The notes below the pieces were generated by a model, which saw nothing but the letters and a program-made list of their open reading frames with translations, was not told the origin of the DNA and did not search any database. A DNA stretch of 64,000 nt, from NCBI GenBank assembly GCA_905182405.1, contig CAJJBQ010000001.1:1426001-1490000 (forward strand), read 5' to 3'. The DNA is from Akkermansiaceae bacterium. Lineage in GTDB: Bacteria > Verrucomicrobiota > Verrucomicrobiia > Verrucomicrobiales > Akkermansiaceae. Positions 38,349 through 47,359 of this stretch are shown here, one piece after another. How positions within the stretch are numbered: the first letter of the stretch is position 1; each line of letters starts with the position of its first letter. The position numbers and the translations under genes are program-made.

Positions 38349-38495
38349 TTAGAATTTCTTCCCGTAAGCGGTGTTTTCAAATCCTTGTCCCAAACGTTGG
38401 AAATCCCGGCCCATCCCGACGAAGGTATTGCAGGAGGAAAGGAAGAGGGCTGCAGCAGCGCTGACGACAAGGAAGAGAGACATACGAAGTTTCAT
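38349..38495 (-). CDS. Entericidin-like small lipoprotein
   Basis: A minus-strand 48-codon gene from ATG at 38495 to TAA at 38349-38351. It starts with a basic n-region (MKLRMSLFLVV), a hydrophobic core (SAAAALFLSS) and a cysteine at residue 22, a lipobox-like site. The mature part, CNTFVGMGRDFQRLGQGFEN followed by TAYGKKF, matches the entericidin A/B pattern (C-N-T-x-x-G-x-G-x-D-x-x-x-x-G). Entericidins are small membrane lipoproteins linked to stress or programmed death, though the role in this phylum is unknown. It converges on trxA and shares its terminator. Confidence 0.75.
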   Translation of the reverse strand: MKLRMSLFLVVSAAAALFLSSCNTFVGMGRDFQRLGQGFENTAYGKKF

Positions 38496-38628
38496 TTAAT
38501 AAACAAACCACGTTATTTTAGGAGAGCAAGTCATAAATATTTCTTAATTTGTTGGTGGAATTGTGGGAATCCCCTCGTCGGAAGGAGCTTCTTCTTTCGC
38601 TTTCGCTCGTTTGTCGTATGGATTCCCT

Positions 38629-39234
38629 ATGCACAGGGAGGTCGAGTCGGAAATATTGGACGAGCTTTCTGGCGACGATCCACGTGCAATCAGGAGTCGA
38701 AGAGACCTACGGATGATCAATTTTTTGATGGGAAATGAGCGCTGGATTCGGCGTCAAGAATTCGAGGGAGGGATTGTAGAGTTGGGAGCCGGGAGTGGGG
38801 ATCTGACGATAAAGCTGAGAGAGAAGGGAAAGGTGATCGGACTGGATCTGCAAACAGCCCCTCCCGGGTTGGAAGACGAATGGATTTCTGGAGATCTTTT
38901 TGAGACTCTTGGGGAGGCAGAGGGGAACACGGTAGTGGCGAATTTGATTCTGCATCATTTTCAAGACGATGCTTTGCGGGAACTCGGTGAGCTTTTGAGA
39001 AAGAGAAGACGTTTGGTGATGGTGGAGCCGTGGCGTTCTCGCGTGGCGCTTGCGGAAGGCTATGCTCTCTGGCCTCTTGTTAATCAGGTGACGAGGCACG
39101 ATATGATGGTGAGTATTCGGGCAGGGTTTCGCCGAGGGGAACTACCAAGATTGCTCAAGCTTGGGAATGATTGGGAATGGAAAGAAGAGGTTTCATTGCT
39201 GGGCGGGATTCGTGTGCTAGCGTGGAGGGTATGA
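38629..39234 (+). CDS. SAM-dependent methyltransferase of the type III PKS cluster
   Basis: The ATG at 38629 gives 201 residues. It is a class I methyltransferase: motif I is VELGAGSGDLTIKL, the acidic residue of the next strand is in VIGLDLQ, and post-motif segments are ANLILHHFQDD and LVMVEP. The N-terminus (ESEILDELSGDDPRAIRSRR) matches small methyltransferases found beside type III polyketide synthases. It likely methylates the ring or carboxyl of the product. The stop overlaps the next start (ATGA at 39231-39234), so it is coupled to the oxidoreductase gene. Confidence 0.8.
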   Translation: MHREVESEILDELSGDDPRAIRSRRDLRMINFLMGNERWIRRQEFEGGIVELGAGSGDLTIKLREKGKVIGLDLQTAPPGLEDEWISGDLFETLGEAEGNTVVANLILHHFQDDALRELGELLRKRRRLVMVEPWRSRVALAEGYALWPLVNQVTRHDMMVSIRAGFRRGELPRLLKLGNDWEWKEEVSLLGGIRVLAWRV

Positions 39235-40244
39235 AAGTTATTGAAATTGCGGGAGGAGGTTTGGCGGGACTTTCTCTGGGAATTGCTCTGCGTAGGATGG
39301 AGGTTCCCGTACTTGTTCGTGAGGCAGGGAACTATCCTCGGCATAAGGTTTGCGGTGAATTTGTTAATGGAGTGACGATGGCGACGCTTCAGGAACTGGG
39401 AATTGATGGGATTTTTAAAGGGGCCCTGCATCACACCAGGACCCGTTGGTGGATCGGAGAATGTAAAGTCCTCGATGCAAACCTAGAAGTTCCCGCTTTT
39501 GGAATGTCTCGGTGGGAAATGGACGAAGCTTTGCGTGAGCTTTTTCTAAATCTCGGAGGCGAACTTAGGATCAGAGATCGCGCGAGTTTGGATGACAGGG
39601 AGGGGCTCGTTTGGACGGCAGGTCGGCGTTTGAAGAAGGAAAGTGAGTGGTTGGGACTGAAGGGACATTTTGAAAATGTCCCCCTGGAGGGCGGCTTGGA
39701 AATGCACATTGGGAATGGAGGCTACGTGGGGGTGACGCCGATCCATGAGGACGGAGGAAGGGTGAATGTGTGTGGACTTTTTCGACGGCGATCTCTTGGC
39801 GGGGATGAAGTCATTCTTTCTTATCTCAAGGCGTGTGGTTTGGGCGGGTTGGCGGATCGATTGAAGGAAGGTGAACTGGATCGATCATCGGTGACTGGTG
39901 TGAGTGGCTTGGAATTGGGGCGTCAGCAGCAAGACGAGGAGATTTGCACTCTCGGAGATGCTGAGCGCATGATTCCCCCTTTTACCGGGAATGGAATGTC
40001 GATGGCCTTTGAGTCGGCAGAGTGTGCGCTTCAGCCCCTGGTGTCGTATTGCAAAGAGCAGATGGATTGGGATGATTGTCGAAAGATGATTCGAACTGCG
40101 CTGGATGAACGCTTTTCTCAGAGGGTTCGGCTGGCAATGGGGCTGCATCGTTTTCTCACAAATTCAGGGGGACGGATGGGGCTTGCGCTCGCTGCGCGAA
40201 GTGGCTTGCTCCCGTTTCATTGGCTTCATCGTCAACTTTCCTAA
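39231..40244 (+). CDS. FAD-dependent oxidoreductase (geranylgeranyl-reductase/hydroxylase-like)
   Basis: The ATG at 39231 overlaps the methyltransferase stop and gives 337 residues. The N-terminus is an FAD-binding Rossmann motif (EIAGGGLAGLSLGIALRR) followed by VLVREAGNYPRHKVCGEFVN, where PRHKVCGE is the CxE-type hallmark of geranylgeranyl-reductase-like and related enzymes. The second FAD site is in GDAERMIPPFTGNGMSMAFE. It probably hydroxylates or reduces the polyketide intermediate; the substrate is an inference from the neighbours. It ends 43 bases before the type III PKS gene. Confidence 0.82.
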   Translation: MKVIEIAGGGLAGLSLGIALRRMEVPVLVREAGNYPRHKVCGEFVNGVTMATLQELGIDGIFKGALHHTRTRWWIGECKVLDANLEVPAFGMSRWEMDEALRELFLNLGGELRIRDRASLDDREGLVWTAGRRLKKESEWLGLKGHFENVPLEGGLEMHIGNGGYVGVTPIHEDGGRVNVCGLFRRRSLGGDEVILSYLKACGLGGLADRLKEGELDRSSVTGVSGLELGRQQQDEEICTLGDAERMIPPFTGNGMSMAFESAECALQPLVSYCKEQMDWDDCRKMIRTALDERFSQRVRLAMGLHRFLTNSGGRMGLALAARSGLLPFHWLHRQLS

Positions 40245-40287
40245 GATCGCGGGTTGGCAAATGTGATTATTCGAGGAAAATAGAGTA

Positions 40288-41307
40288 ATGTTTTTAGAGT
40301 CGATCGCGAGTGCCTTTCCGGCCTTTTCTTTTTCTCAGCCCGAGTGCTACGACTTTTCGAGCAAAAGCGCGTCGGTGAAATCTCTGGATACAAGGTCAAA
40401 GGCTTTATTACGAAAGGTGCTTCTGGGTGATTCCGGGATCGATCGACGTTATTTTACAACAGTAGATCCAGCCTCGATATTTGAGGCCACGGCGCAGGAG
40501 TTGAGTGAATACTTTGAAAAGGAAGCTCCCAAGATTTCTTGTGAAGCTCTTGGCAAGGCGCTCGAAAATGCCGGTATTTCGGCAAGTGATCTGGACGCGC
40601 TCATCATTTGCACCTGCACCGGCTACCTTTGTCCGGGGGTGACAAGCCATGTCGCGGAGCAACTTAAGATGCGCAGCGATGCCTACCTGCAAGATATTGT
40701 GGGGCTTGGATGCGGCGCCGCCATCCCCACGATACGGGCGGCTCAAGGCTTTCTCGCAGCAAATCCGGGAAGTAAGGTGGCCACCATCGCGGTGGAGGTG
40801 TGCTCGGCGGCTCTTTTTGTGAATGACGATCCCGGAGTCTTGATTAGCCTCTGTCTTTTTGGCGACGGAGCATCAGCGGCGATTTGGAGTGACGATCCGG
40901 GTGATGAGAAATGGCAGGTCGGGCAGTTTAAGACAATTCATCTCCCTGAGGAGCGAGAGAAAATCCGTTTCGTGAATGGAGGAGGAAAGTTGCAAAATAA
41001 GCTTCATCGCACCGTCCCGAAGCTCGCTGCACAAGCAGTTGAATCGCTTTGGAAAAAAAGAAGCATGGAGCCGGATCGAGTTCTCAGTCACACGGGTGGG
41101 CGAGATGTTATCGAGGCTCTGGAAGAACGCATGGGGTGGGATTTGGCGGAAACCCGTAAGGTGCTGAATGACTATGGAAATTGCAGTAGTCCTTGTGTGC
41201 TTTTCGCTCTCGAGGGCCGTCTGGAGCAGTCGGAGGGGGATCGTCGCTACTGGCTGACGAGTTTTGGAGCCGGATTTGCGGCTCATTCTTGTGAGATGTG
41301 GCGTTGA
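40288..41307 (+). CDS. Type III polyketide synthase (chalcone/stilbene-synthase-like)
   Basis: A 339-residue thiolase-fold enzyme with the catalytic triad of type III PKS: Cys142 in [14 protein letters not shown], His268 in [13 protein letters not shown] and Asn298 in [15 protein letters not shown]. The first half includes [10 protein letters not shown], also usual. It condenses malonyl-CoA onto a starter CoA and cyclises the product; chain length and starter are not readable from sequence. It closes the methyltransferase-oxidoreductase-PKS operon, the set of parts used for methylated alkylresorcinols, alkylpyrones or quinones in other bacteria. Confidence 0.92.
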   Translation: MFLESIASAFPAFSFSQPECYDFSSKSASVKSLDTRSKALLRKVLLGDSGIDRRYFTTVDPASIFEATAQELSEYFEKEAPKISCEALGKALENAGISASDLDALIICTCTGYLCPGVTSHVAEQLKMRSDAYLQDIVGLGCGAAIPTIRAAQGFLAANPGSKVATIAVEVCSAALFVNDDPGVLISLCLFGDGASAAIWSDDPGDEKWQVGQFKTIHLPEEREKIRFVNGGGKLQNKLHRTVPKLAAQAVESLWKKRSMEPDRVLSHTGGRDVIEALEERMGWDLAETRKVLNDYGNCSSPCVLFALEGRLEQSEGDRRYWLTSFGAGFAAHSCEMWR

Positions 41308-41341
41308 CAGGGCGGGGCACTTGGTGGAGCGTCCCTGCGTA

Positions 41342-43009
41342 ATGATTAAAATAAAGCGCCGGGTCCTGACCGGTATGTTAAGTGGCGTAGTTGGACTTTC
41401 CGCTTTCGCTCAAGAGCCCGCTGCGAAGCCAGCTGAAGTAGTACCTAACGTGACCCCTCCGGTCGCGCTGCCAACTGCCGCTGTTGAAGATGCTTTTAAA
41501 GCACCTGCCGATCTGGCCGCTGCACCTGCTGATGCGGTGAAGTCGGACTCCGGTCTCGCTTCCAAGGTTCTGAAAGCCGGAACGGGAACCCAAAAACCAC
41601 GCGCTATTGATGCCACCACGGTGAACTACACAGGTTGGACTGTCAGCGATGGTAAGATGTTTGATAGCTCGGCCAAGCGCCGCGAGCCCACGACCTTCGT
41701 TCTCGAAGGGGTGATTAAGGGATGGACCGAAGGGCTCCAGCTGATGGTGGAAGGTGAGAAGCGTCGCTTCTGGATTCCCGCGAAACTCGCTTATGAGGGT
41801 AATCCTCGCGGACCTCAGGGAGACCTCGTCTTTGACGTCGAACTCGTAAAGATCATTACTCGCCCAGAGGCACCAGCTGATCTTGCCGCTGCTCCTGCAG
41901 ATGGGGAGAAACTGCCTTCTGGTCTCGTCTCCAAAGTCCTGAAAGCGGGAGAAGGAAAAGAGAAGCCTGGTCCACAGGATATCACGAAACTTAGTTTTAC
42001 CGGATGGAAGCCTGATGGTGAATTTATCGTGGACACGGCCATGAATGGACAAGGTCCTGGCGAGGTGAAGCTTGACCAATTCCCTGTAAAGGGGCTTTCC
42101 GAAGGAGTGCAGCAGATGGTCGCTGGTGAGAAGCGCCGTCTCTGGATTCCTGCCAGCCTCGGTTTCGGTGAGCTTCCTGCGGAGGGAACACCTCCGGTTC
42201 CAAATGGCCCTCCAATGGGTCCACTTGTGTTTGATGTCGAGTTGGTGAGCTTTGAGGATTACGTCGATCCTTTCCCTGCACCTGCCGATGTCGCTACTGC
42301 ACCGGCCGATTCAACCAAGTCGGAGTCCGGCCTCGCTTCGAGGGTTCTCAAGGCTTCCGAGAGCACCGAAAAGCCAAAAGCTGATGATATGGTCACTTTT
42401 GCGTTCACGGGCTGGAAAGCCAACGGAGAATTTATCGGTGGGAGCGAGCAGCAAGGTCGTCCCATGAATGTGAAACTGAGCGATGCGCCGATCCTGGGTT
42501 GGACTGAGGGAATTCAGTTGATGGCCAAGGGAGAGAAGCGTCGTTTTTGGCTTCCTGCCGCACTTGGCTTCAAAGGCTCTCCCCAAGAAGACGCGCTTGT
42601 TTTTGATGTCGAACTTCTTGATTTTAAGACCCCACCGCCAGCCCCTACTGCTCCCGTTGACGTGGCTGCTGCGCCAGCGGATGCCGAGAAGGCCGCTTCT
42701 GGTCTTGCTTCCAAAGTCCTCATCAAAGGAGAGGGTTTGAAGAAGCCTGGAGCGACGTCCCAGGTCACGGTCCACTACACCGGTTGGACGACTGATGGGA
42801 AAATGTTTGACAGCTCGGTCGCGCGTGGTGAGCCCAGCAGCTTTGGTCTCAATCAAGTGATCAAAGGTTGGACTGAAGGACTTCAGTTGATGGTTGAGGG
42901 AGAGTCCCGCCGTTTCTGGATTCCTGTTGAGCTCGCTTATCAAGGTCAGCCAGGCAAGCCTGCCGGGATGCTGGTATTCGATGTTCAGCTCATCAAGATC
43001 GACCAATAG
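41342..43009 (+). CDS. Exported protein with four tandem FKBP-type domains
   Basis: The ATG at 41342 gives 555 residues with a signal peptide (KRRVLTGMLSGVVGLSAFA). Four FKBP domains follow, each introduced by an Ala/Pro linker (APADVAAAPAD). Their central Y-x-G-W sites are at Tyr96, Phe219, Phe355 and Tyr479. Domains 1 and 4 keep the pocket residues (Y-T-G-W, MFDSS, IKGWTEG, LAY). Domains 2 and 3 have Phe for Tyr, no FDS and, in domain 2, Leu for the pocket Trp, so they are probably non-catalytic binding modules. The protein likely works in the periplasm in folding or binding of partners. Another FKBP array follows 90 bases on. Confidence 0.85.
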   Translation: MIKIKRRVLTGMLSGVVGLSAFAQEPAAKPAEVVPNVTPPVALPTAAVEDAFKAPADLAAAPADAVKSDSGLASKVLKAGTGTQKPRAIDATTVNYTGWTVSDGKMFDSSAKRREPTTFVLEGVIKGWTEGLQLMVEGEKRRFWIPAKLAYEGNPRGPQGDLVFDVELVKIITRPEAPADLAAAPADGEKLPSGLVSKVLKAGEGKEKPGPQDITKLSFTGWKPDGEFIVDTAMNGQGPGEVKLDQFPVKGLSEGVQQMVAGEKRRLWIPASLGFGELPAEGTPPVPNGPPMGPLVFDVELVSFEDYVDPFPAPADVATAPADSTKSESGLASRVLKASESTEKPKADDMVTFAFTGWKANGEFIGGSEQQGRPMNVKLSDAPILGWTEGIQLMAKGEKRRFWLPAALGFKGSPQEDALVFDVELLDFKTPPPAPTAPVDVAAAPADAEKAASGLASKVLIKGEGLKKPGATSQVTVHYTGWTTDGKMFDSSVARGEPSSFGLNQVIKGWTEGLQLMVEGESRRFWIPVELAYQGQPGKPAGMLVFDVQLIKIDQ

Positions 43010-43029
43010 CGACTCGCATTTTTTTACAA

Positions 43030-43061
43030 ACGGCCCTTCAGTTCGCTGAAGGGTCGTTTTT
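43030..43061 (+). terminator. Terminator between the two FKBP genes
   Basis: ACGGCCCTTCAG pairs with CTGAAGGGTCGT around a TTCG tetraloop (12 pairs, one G-T), followed by TTTTT. It separates the two FKBP genes transcriptionally. Confidence 0.85.
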
Positions 43062-43099
43062 GCTTCGCCTTTTCCGTGGAAAAAGTTACCCCGCTTTCC

Positions 43100-44260
43100 A
43101 TGAGTGAAGAGCTTACTGCGCCCGCCGATGTCGCCGCTGCCCCGGCAGCTGCTGAAGTGACCGATTCCGGTCTTGCCTCGATTGTTTTACAAGAGGGATC
43201 AGGTGACGAAAAACCCTCGAGCCGTGACACTGTAGAAGTCCACTACAGCGGATGGCAGTCCTCCGATGGAATGCTCTTTGATAGCTCGGTGCAACGTGAC
43301 GAAAAGATTTCCTTCCCCCTGAATCAGGTTATCCCAGGCTGGACCGAAGGGCTTCAGCTCATGGCAGTAGGGGAGAAGCGTCGCTTTTGGATTCCAGCGG
43401 AGCTCGCTTACGGCGAAACTGCTTCCCAACCCGGAGCGCCTTCCGGAGCTCTTGTTTTTGATGTCGAACTTTTCAGCATTAAGAAAGCTCCTGAGCTCCC
43501 TGAGGCTCCCGGTGATCTTACGGCACCCGACGATGCCGAGGTAACGGATTCCGGCTTGGCTTCCAAGTGTCTTGAGAAAGGCAACGGGGAAGCAACGCCT
43601 GGTCCTACCGATATTGTCAAAACCCATTTCAGTGGCTGGACCAGTAAGGGCGAGTTCCTTGAAAGCACCCGTCTGCACGATGGCCCCGCACAATTCAAAT
43701 TGGATCAAGTTTCCATCAAGGGCTGGGTCGAGGGACTTCAGCTCATGACTCAGGGAGAGAAGCGTCGCCTTTGGATTCCAGCCGCACTGGCCTTTGGAGA
43801 AAATGCTCCGGAAGGAGCTCCTCAGGGAGATCTCGTCTTTGATTTCGAGCTTCTCGAAATTCAATCGGCCCCGAAAAAGCCGGAGCCACTTCCGGCTCCT
43901 GATGATGTCGCTGCTGCACCTGACGATGCTGAGATAACTTCGTCCGGACTTGCTTCCAAGATTCTCAAAAAAGGATCTGGCAGAACGCATCCGAAGGCGA
44001 CGGAAGAAGTGCTCGTCCACTACACTGGCTGGACCATCGATGGAGAGATGTTTGATAGTTCGGTTGTGCGAGGAGAGCCCATTTCTTTCCCGCTTAATGG
44101 GGTCATCCCCGGTTGGACCGAAGGAGTTCAGCTCATGGTGGAAGGCGAGAAACGTCGCTTTTGGATTCCTGGAAAACTGGCCTACGGTGACACTCCGACC
44201 CAACCTGGCGCTCCTTCTGGAATGCTCGTATTTGAGGTTGAGTTGATTAAAATTGGCTGA
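43100..44260 (+). CDS. Three tandem FKBP-type domains, no signal peptide
   Basis: The ATG at 43100 gives 386 residues; a GTG at 43076 would add eight. Three FKBP domains have central sites at Tyr49, Phe177 and Tyr308. Domains 1 and 3 keep Y-(S/T)-G-W, the LFDSS/MFDSS block, IPGWTEG and LAYG; domain 2 has Phe and FLEST and is probably inactive. Thus it repeats the pattern of the upstream gene: intact outer domains around a degenerate middle. There is no signal peptide, so it should be cytoplasmic. Function beyond prolyl isomerisation is unknown. Confidence 0.85.
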   Translation: MSEELTAPADVAAAPAAAEVTDSGLASIVLQEGSGDEKPSSRDTVEVHYSGWQSSDGMLFDSSVQRDEKISFPLNQVIPGWTEGLQLMAVGEKRRFWIPAELAYGETASQPGAPSGALVFDVELFSIKKAPELPEAPGDLTAPDDAEVTDSGLASKCLEKGNGEATPGPTDIVKTHFSGWTSKGEFLESTRLHDGPAQFKLDQVSIKGWVEGLQLMTQGEKRRLWIPAALAFGENAPEGAPQGDLVFDFELLEIQSAPKKPEPLPAPDDVAAAPDDAEITSSGLASKILKKGSGRTHPKATEEVLVHYTGWTIDGEMFDSSVVRGEPISFPLNGVIPGWTEGVQLMVEGEKRRFWIPGKLAYGDTPTQPGAPSGMLVFEVELIKIG

Positions 44261-44321
44261 AGCTAAATTCTGCCTCACTTGGAGGCGCTAAATTTGTTTC
44301 AAGATTGGCGTTTTCCCGGAT

Positions 44322-45305
44322 GTGGTACAACTTCGTCCCGTGCTTGATATTGCGTGGATTATTCTAGGGCTCGTTCTCCTTTACTTCGGAGCCGAGTGGC
44401 TTGTCGCGGGTGCTTCCGAGTTGGCAGTGCGCCTGGGAATCACGCCTTTGGTGGTGGGCCTGACAGTCGTCGCCTTTGGCACCAGTGCTCCTGAACTCGC
44501 AGTGAGCATCGGATCGAATTTAAAAGGGAGTGGGGGCCTGGCGATCGGAAATGTCGTGGGCTCCAATATCTGTAATATCTGCCTCGTGCTTGGAGCTGCG
44601 GCTATCATTTGGCCTCTGGGGATTCAGCGACAAGTGATTCGGCGGGAGATGCCGATTCTGATTATTGCGACAGGAGTGTTTGTCTGGATGTTGAGCGACG
44701 GCTTGATCTCTCTGATCGAGGGTGGAACGTTAACCGCGGGGATCATTTTTTATGTCGTTACTTCGTTGATTCAGGCAAGAAAGGAACCAACTTTCGTGGT
44801 TTCGGATGATCTTCCTGAAGATCTGATTGAGGCCGCAAAAACCGGAGGGGCGAAGCGCACGATGGGGAATCTCTTTATGATAACAATAGGAATCCTGGTT
44901 CTCGTCGGTGGTGCAGAACTGATGGTTTATGGAGCAAGAGAGATCGCGATAAAGTTCGGCGTCAGTGAGACTTTGATCGGTCTTACCATTGTTGCGTTTG
45001 GGACGTCCCTTCCGGAGTTGGCGACTTCCATTGTCGGTGCTCTAAAAAAACAGGGCGATATTATTGTAGGGAATGCCGTAGGTTCTTGTGTTTTCAATAT
45101 CCTTGCCGTCGTGGGTATCACCGGTTCGATTTCTCCGCTTAAGGCTGTTGGCATTTCCACGGTTGATCTCGCAGTGATGGTGGGGGTGAGCATTTTAGTT
45201 CTCCCTCTGATGTGGCATCGTTCTAATATCAATCGAATCGAGGGTTTTTTACTTTTGAGCGGATACTTTGGCTATCTCGGCTGGACCGTCATCGCGAGTA
45301 GTTAA
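44322..45305 (+). CDS. Calcium/sodium antiporter, CaCA family (YrbG-like)
   Basis: A 327-residue transporter with the internal repeat of the CaCA family: VVAFGTSAPELAVSIGSNLK in the first half and IVAFGTSLPELATSIVGALK in the second, each with the ion-binding glutamate, and the paired GNVVGSNICNI and GNAVGSCVFNI motifs. About ten membrane spans are visible. It exchanges Ca2+ for Na+ or H+ across the inner membrane. The start is a GTG at 44322; a GTG at 44340 is also possible. It is not obviously linked to its neighbours. Confidence 0.93.
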   Translation: MVQLRPVLDIAWIILGLVLLYFGAEWLVAGASELAVRLGITPLVVGLTVVAFGTSAPELAVSIGSNLKGSGGLAIGNVVGSNICNICLVLGAAAIIWPLGIQRQVIRREMPILIIATGVFVWMLSDGLISLIEGGTLTAGIIFYVVTSLIQARKEPTFVVSDDLPEDLIEAAKTGGAKRTMGNLFMITIGILVLVGGAELMVYGAREIAIKFGVSETLIGLTIVAFGTSLPELATSIVGALKKQGDIIVGNAVGSCVFNILAVVGITGSISPLKAVGISTVDLAVMVGVSILVLPLMWHRSNINRIEGFLLLSGYFGYLGWTVIASS

Positions 45306-45334
45306 CTGGCTCGCGACTTGCCCGGAGAGGGCGC

Positions 45335-46357
45335 ATGGTATGGACTGGCGCTGTGGAAGCTCTTTTAGCCAACTACGTGCACGATCTCTCACCGGTGATC
45401 GTGGACTTCACCGATACCATTAAACTACGCTGGTATGGCTTGTCCTATGTGGCGGGCTTCATGGTCGCCTACTGGATTCTTTTGCGTCTTTCTCGACGCG
45501 AGTTCTGGGTCGTTGCTGAAGAGAAAGTTTCTGATGTCGTGACCTACACCGCGGTCTTTGGCGTCTTTATCGGAGGGCGTCTCGGCTATGTCCTTTTCTA
45601 TATGATTCCTAAAGAGGGGCTTTCCGCAGTGCTGAGTGACCCGATTCAAATTATTCGGGTTTGGGACGGAGGAATGTCGTCGCATGGAGGGATTCTCGGG
45701 ATTATGTTCTTCACTCTTTTCTACGCTTGGAAACATAAGCTGTCCTGGCCTGCTCTTGGCGATGGAATTGCGATCGTCGCCCCCCTAGGGGTGTTCTTTG
45801 GGCGCATGGCCAACTTTATTAACGGTGAACTTTACGGGACCAAGACGTCTTCCGATGCGTGGTATGGCGTGAAGTTTCCTGCTGCTTTATGGGAAAAGGG
45901 GAGTATTGATGACATCGAGTATGCGCTTAATGAAGCGGCGATGGTCAACACTGAGGTCGAGCAGTTGATGATCCAGGCAGAAGGTCCCATCACGCATGGC
46001 TTGTATCATCGAGTGATCGAAATTTCCTGGGAGGATCCAGAAGTTCTCAAGGCGCTTGGAAATCACATTGCACCCCGCCACGCTTCCCAACTTTACGAAG
46101 GATTTCTTGAAGGCGCGCTCATCTTTAGTGTTCTCTATTTCATTCGGGTTCGTTTTCCCAAGTTGGTCCATGGAACGATCACGGGGCTCTTTTTCATCTT
46201 CTACGCTCTCTCCCGCATCTTGGTGGAAAATGTGCGTGAGCCAGATGCCGAGCGTGTCCTTGGGGTGACCAAGGGGCAGTTCTACTCCAGTTTCATGATC
46301 TTGATCGGTTTCGCTTTCTTGATTTACGCCCGTAGTAAGGATTCAAAAGAGTCCTGA
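45335..46357 (+). CDS. lgt: Prolipoprotein diacylglyceryl transferase
   Basis: A 340-residue Lgt with the signature GRMANFINGELYG, MSSHGGILGIM and the conserved RHASQLYEGFLEG near the C-terminus. Several membrane spans are visible, as expected. It transfers diacylglycerol to the lipobox cysteine of prolipoproteins, the step needed for the lipoproteins at 32403 and 38349. It is longer than the usual 260-290 residues because of an extra segment of roughly 60 residues after INGELYG (GSIDDIEYALNEAAM). It starts 29 bases after the antiporter gene. Confidence 0.95.
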   Translation: MVWTGAVEALLANYVHDLSPVIVDFTDTIKLRWYGLSYVAGFMVAYWILLRLSRREFWVVAEEKVSDVVTYTAVFGVFIGGRLGYVLFYMIPKEGLSAVLSDPIQIIRVWDGGMSSHGGILGIMFFTLFYAWKHKLSWPALGDGIAIVAPLGVFFGRMANFINGELYGTKTSSDAWYGVKFPAALWEKGSIDDIEYALNEAAMVNTEVEQLMIQAEGPITHGLYHRVIEISWEDPEVLKALGNHIAPRHASQLYEGFLEGALIFSVLYFIRVRFPKLVHGTITGLFFIFYALSRILVENVREPDAERVLGVTKGQFYSSFMILIGFAFLIYARSKDSKES

Positions 46358-46411
46358 TGCTCTTCAGGTAAGGATTGCTCGGCAGCCTCTAGTTTGATAG
46401 CTAGCGCGTAC

Positions 46412-47359
46412 ATGAAGAGGGAAGAAAGAAAGGAAGTGCGTGTCTTTGCGCCGGCTACGGTGGCAAATGTGGCCTGTGGCTACGATGTGCTGGGCTTCGC
46501 AATTGATGCTCCGGGCGATGAAGTGGTGGCGAGGCACTCGGACGAACCAGGACTTCGGATCACTAAAATCACCGGAGACAATGGCAAGCTTCCACTGGAA
46601 GCGGAGAAGAATACCGCGGGAGTCGCGGCACTCGATCTTCTGAAACACCTTGGAATGCTGGACCTTGGAATCGAATTGGAAATTTACAAAAAGATGCCTT
46701 TCGGAAGTGGTCTCGGATCCAGTGCGGCGAGCGCGGTTGCCGGAGCTTACGCAGTCAATTGCCTCATTGGAGAGCCGCTCACCAAGAAACAGCTTCTTCC
46801 GTTTGCGATGACCGGAGAGGCGAGTGCCGATGGAGCCTGGCACGCGGACAACGTGGGTCCTTGTCTTCTGGGAGGGATCGTTTTCATTCGCGACAATGAG
46901 GAACTCGATATCGCCAATCTTCCGGTTCCCAAAAATCTTTGGGCGGCGGTGGTGCATCCTGATATCGAAATCTTAACAAAGGTCGCGCGGGGAATTCTTC
47001 CGACCGAAATTCCTCTCGAAAATGTCACGCAGCAGATCGGAAACCTGGGGGGGCTCATTTGTGGCCTCATCCAAGAAGACTATGGCATGATTAGTCGCTC
47101 CGTGCATGACGTCATTGCCGAGCCCCGTCGACAAAAGCTCATTCCTGAGTTTTATAATTCGAAGCGCGCTGCTTTGGCTGCCGGAGCGCTCGGTTTCAGT
47201 ATTTCCGGAGCAGGACCCAGCGTCTTTGCGCTTTGCGAAGGGGAGGAGTCGGCGCAGAAAGTGGGAGCTGCCATCGAAGAGGTCTTTTCCAAGATCAATC
47301 TTGGTAACCAACTTTATATTTCGAAAGTGAACCGCACTGGCGTCAAAGTCATCGGATAA
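46412..47359 (+). CDS. thrB: Homoserine kinase
   Basis: The ATG at 46412 gives 315 residues; an upstream TTG would add an unneeded tail. GHMP-kinase motifs are clear: VRVFAPATVANVACGYDVLG at the start, the ATP loop PFGSGLGSSAASAVA, and the C-terminal GFSISGAGPSVFAL. It phosphorylates homoserine for threonine synthesis. Its stop is immediately followed by the thrC start with no gap, so the two are an operon and probably co-translated. Confidence 0.96.
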   Translation: MKREERKEVRVFAPATVANVACGYDVLGFAIDAPGDEVVARHSDEPGLRITKITGDNGKLPLEAEKNTAGVAALDLLKHLGMLDLGIELEIYKKMPFGSGLGSSAASAVAGAYAVNCLIGEPLTKKQLLPFAMTGEASADGAWHADNVGPCLLGGIVFIRDNEELDIANLPVPKNLWAAVVHPDIEILTKVARGILPTEIPLENVTQQIGNLGGLICGLIQEDYGMISRSVHDVIAEPRRQKLIPEFYNSKRAALAAGALGFSISGAGPSVFALCEGEESAQKVGAAIEEVFSKINLGNQLYISKVNRTGVKVIG

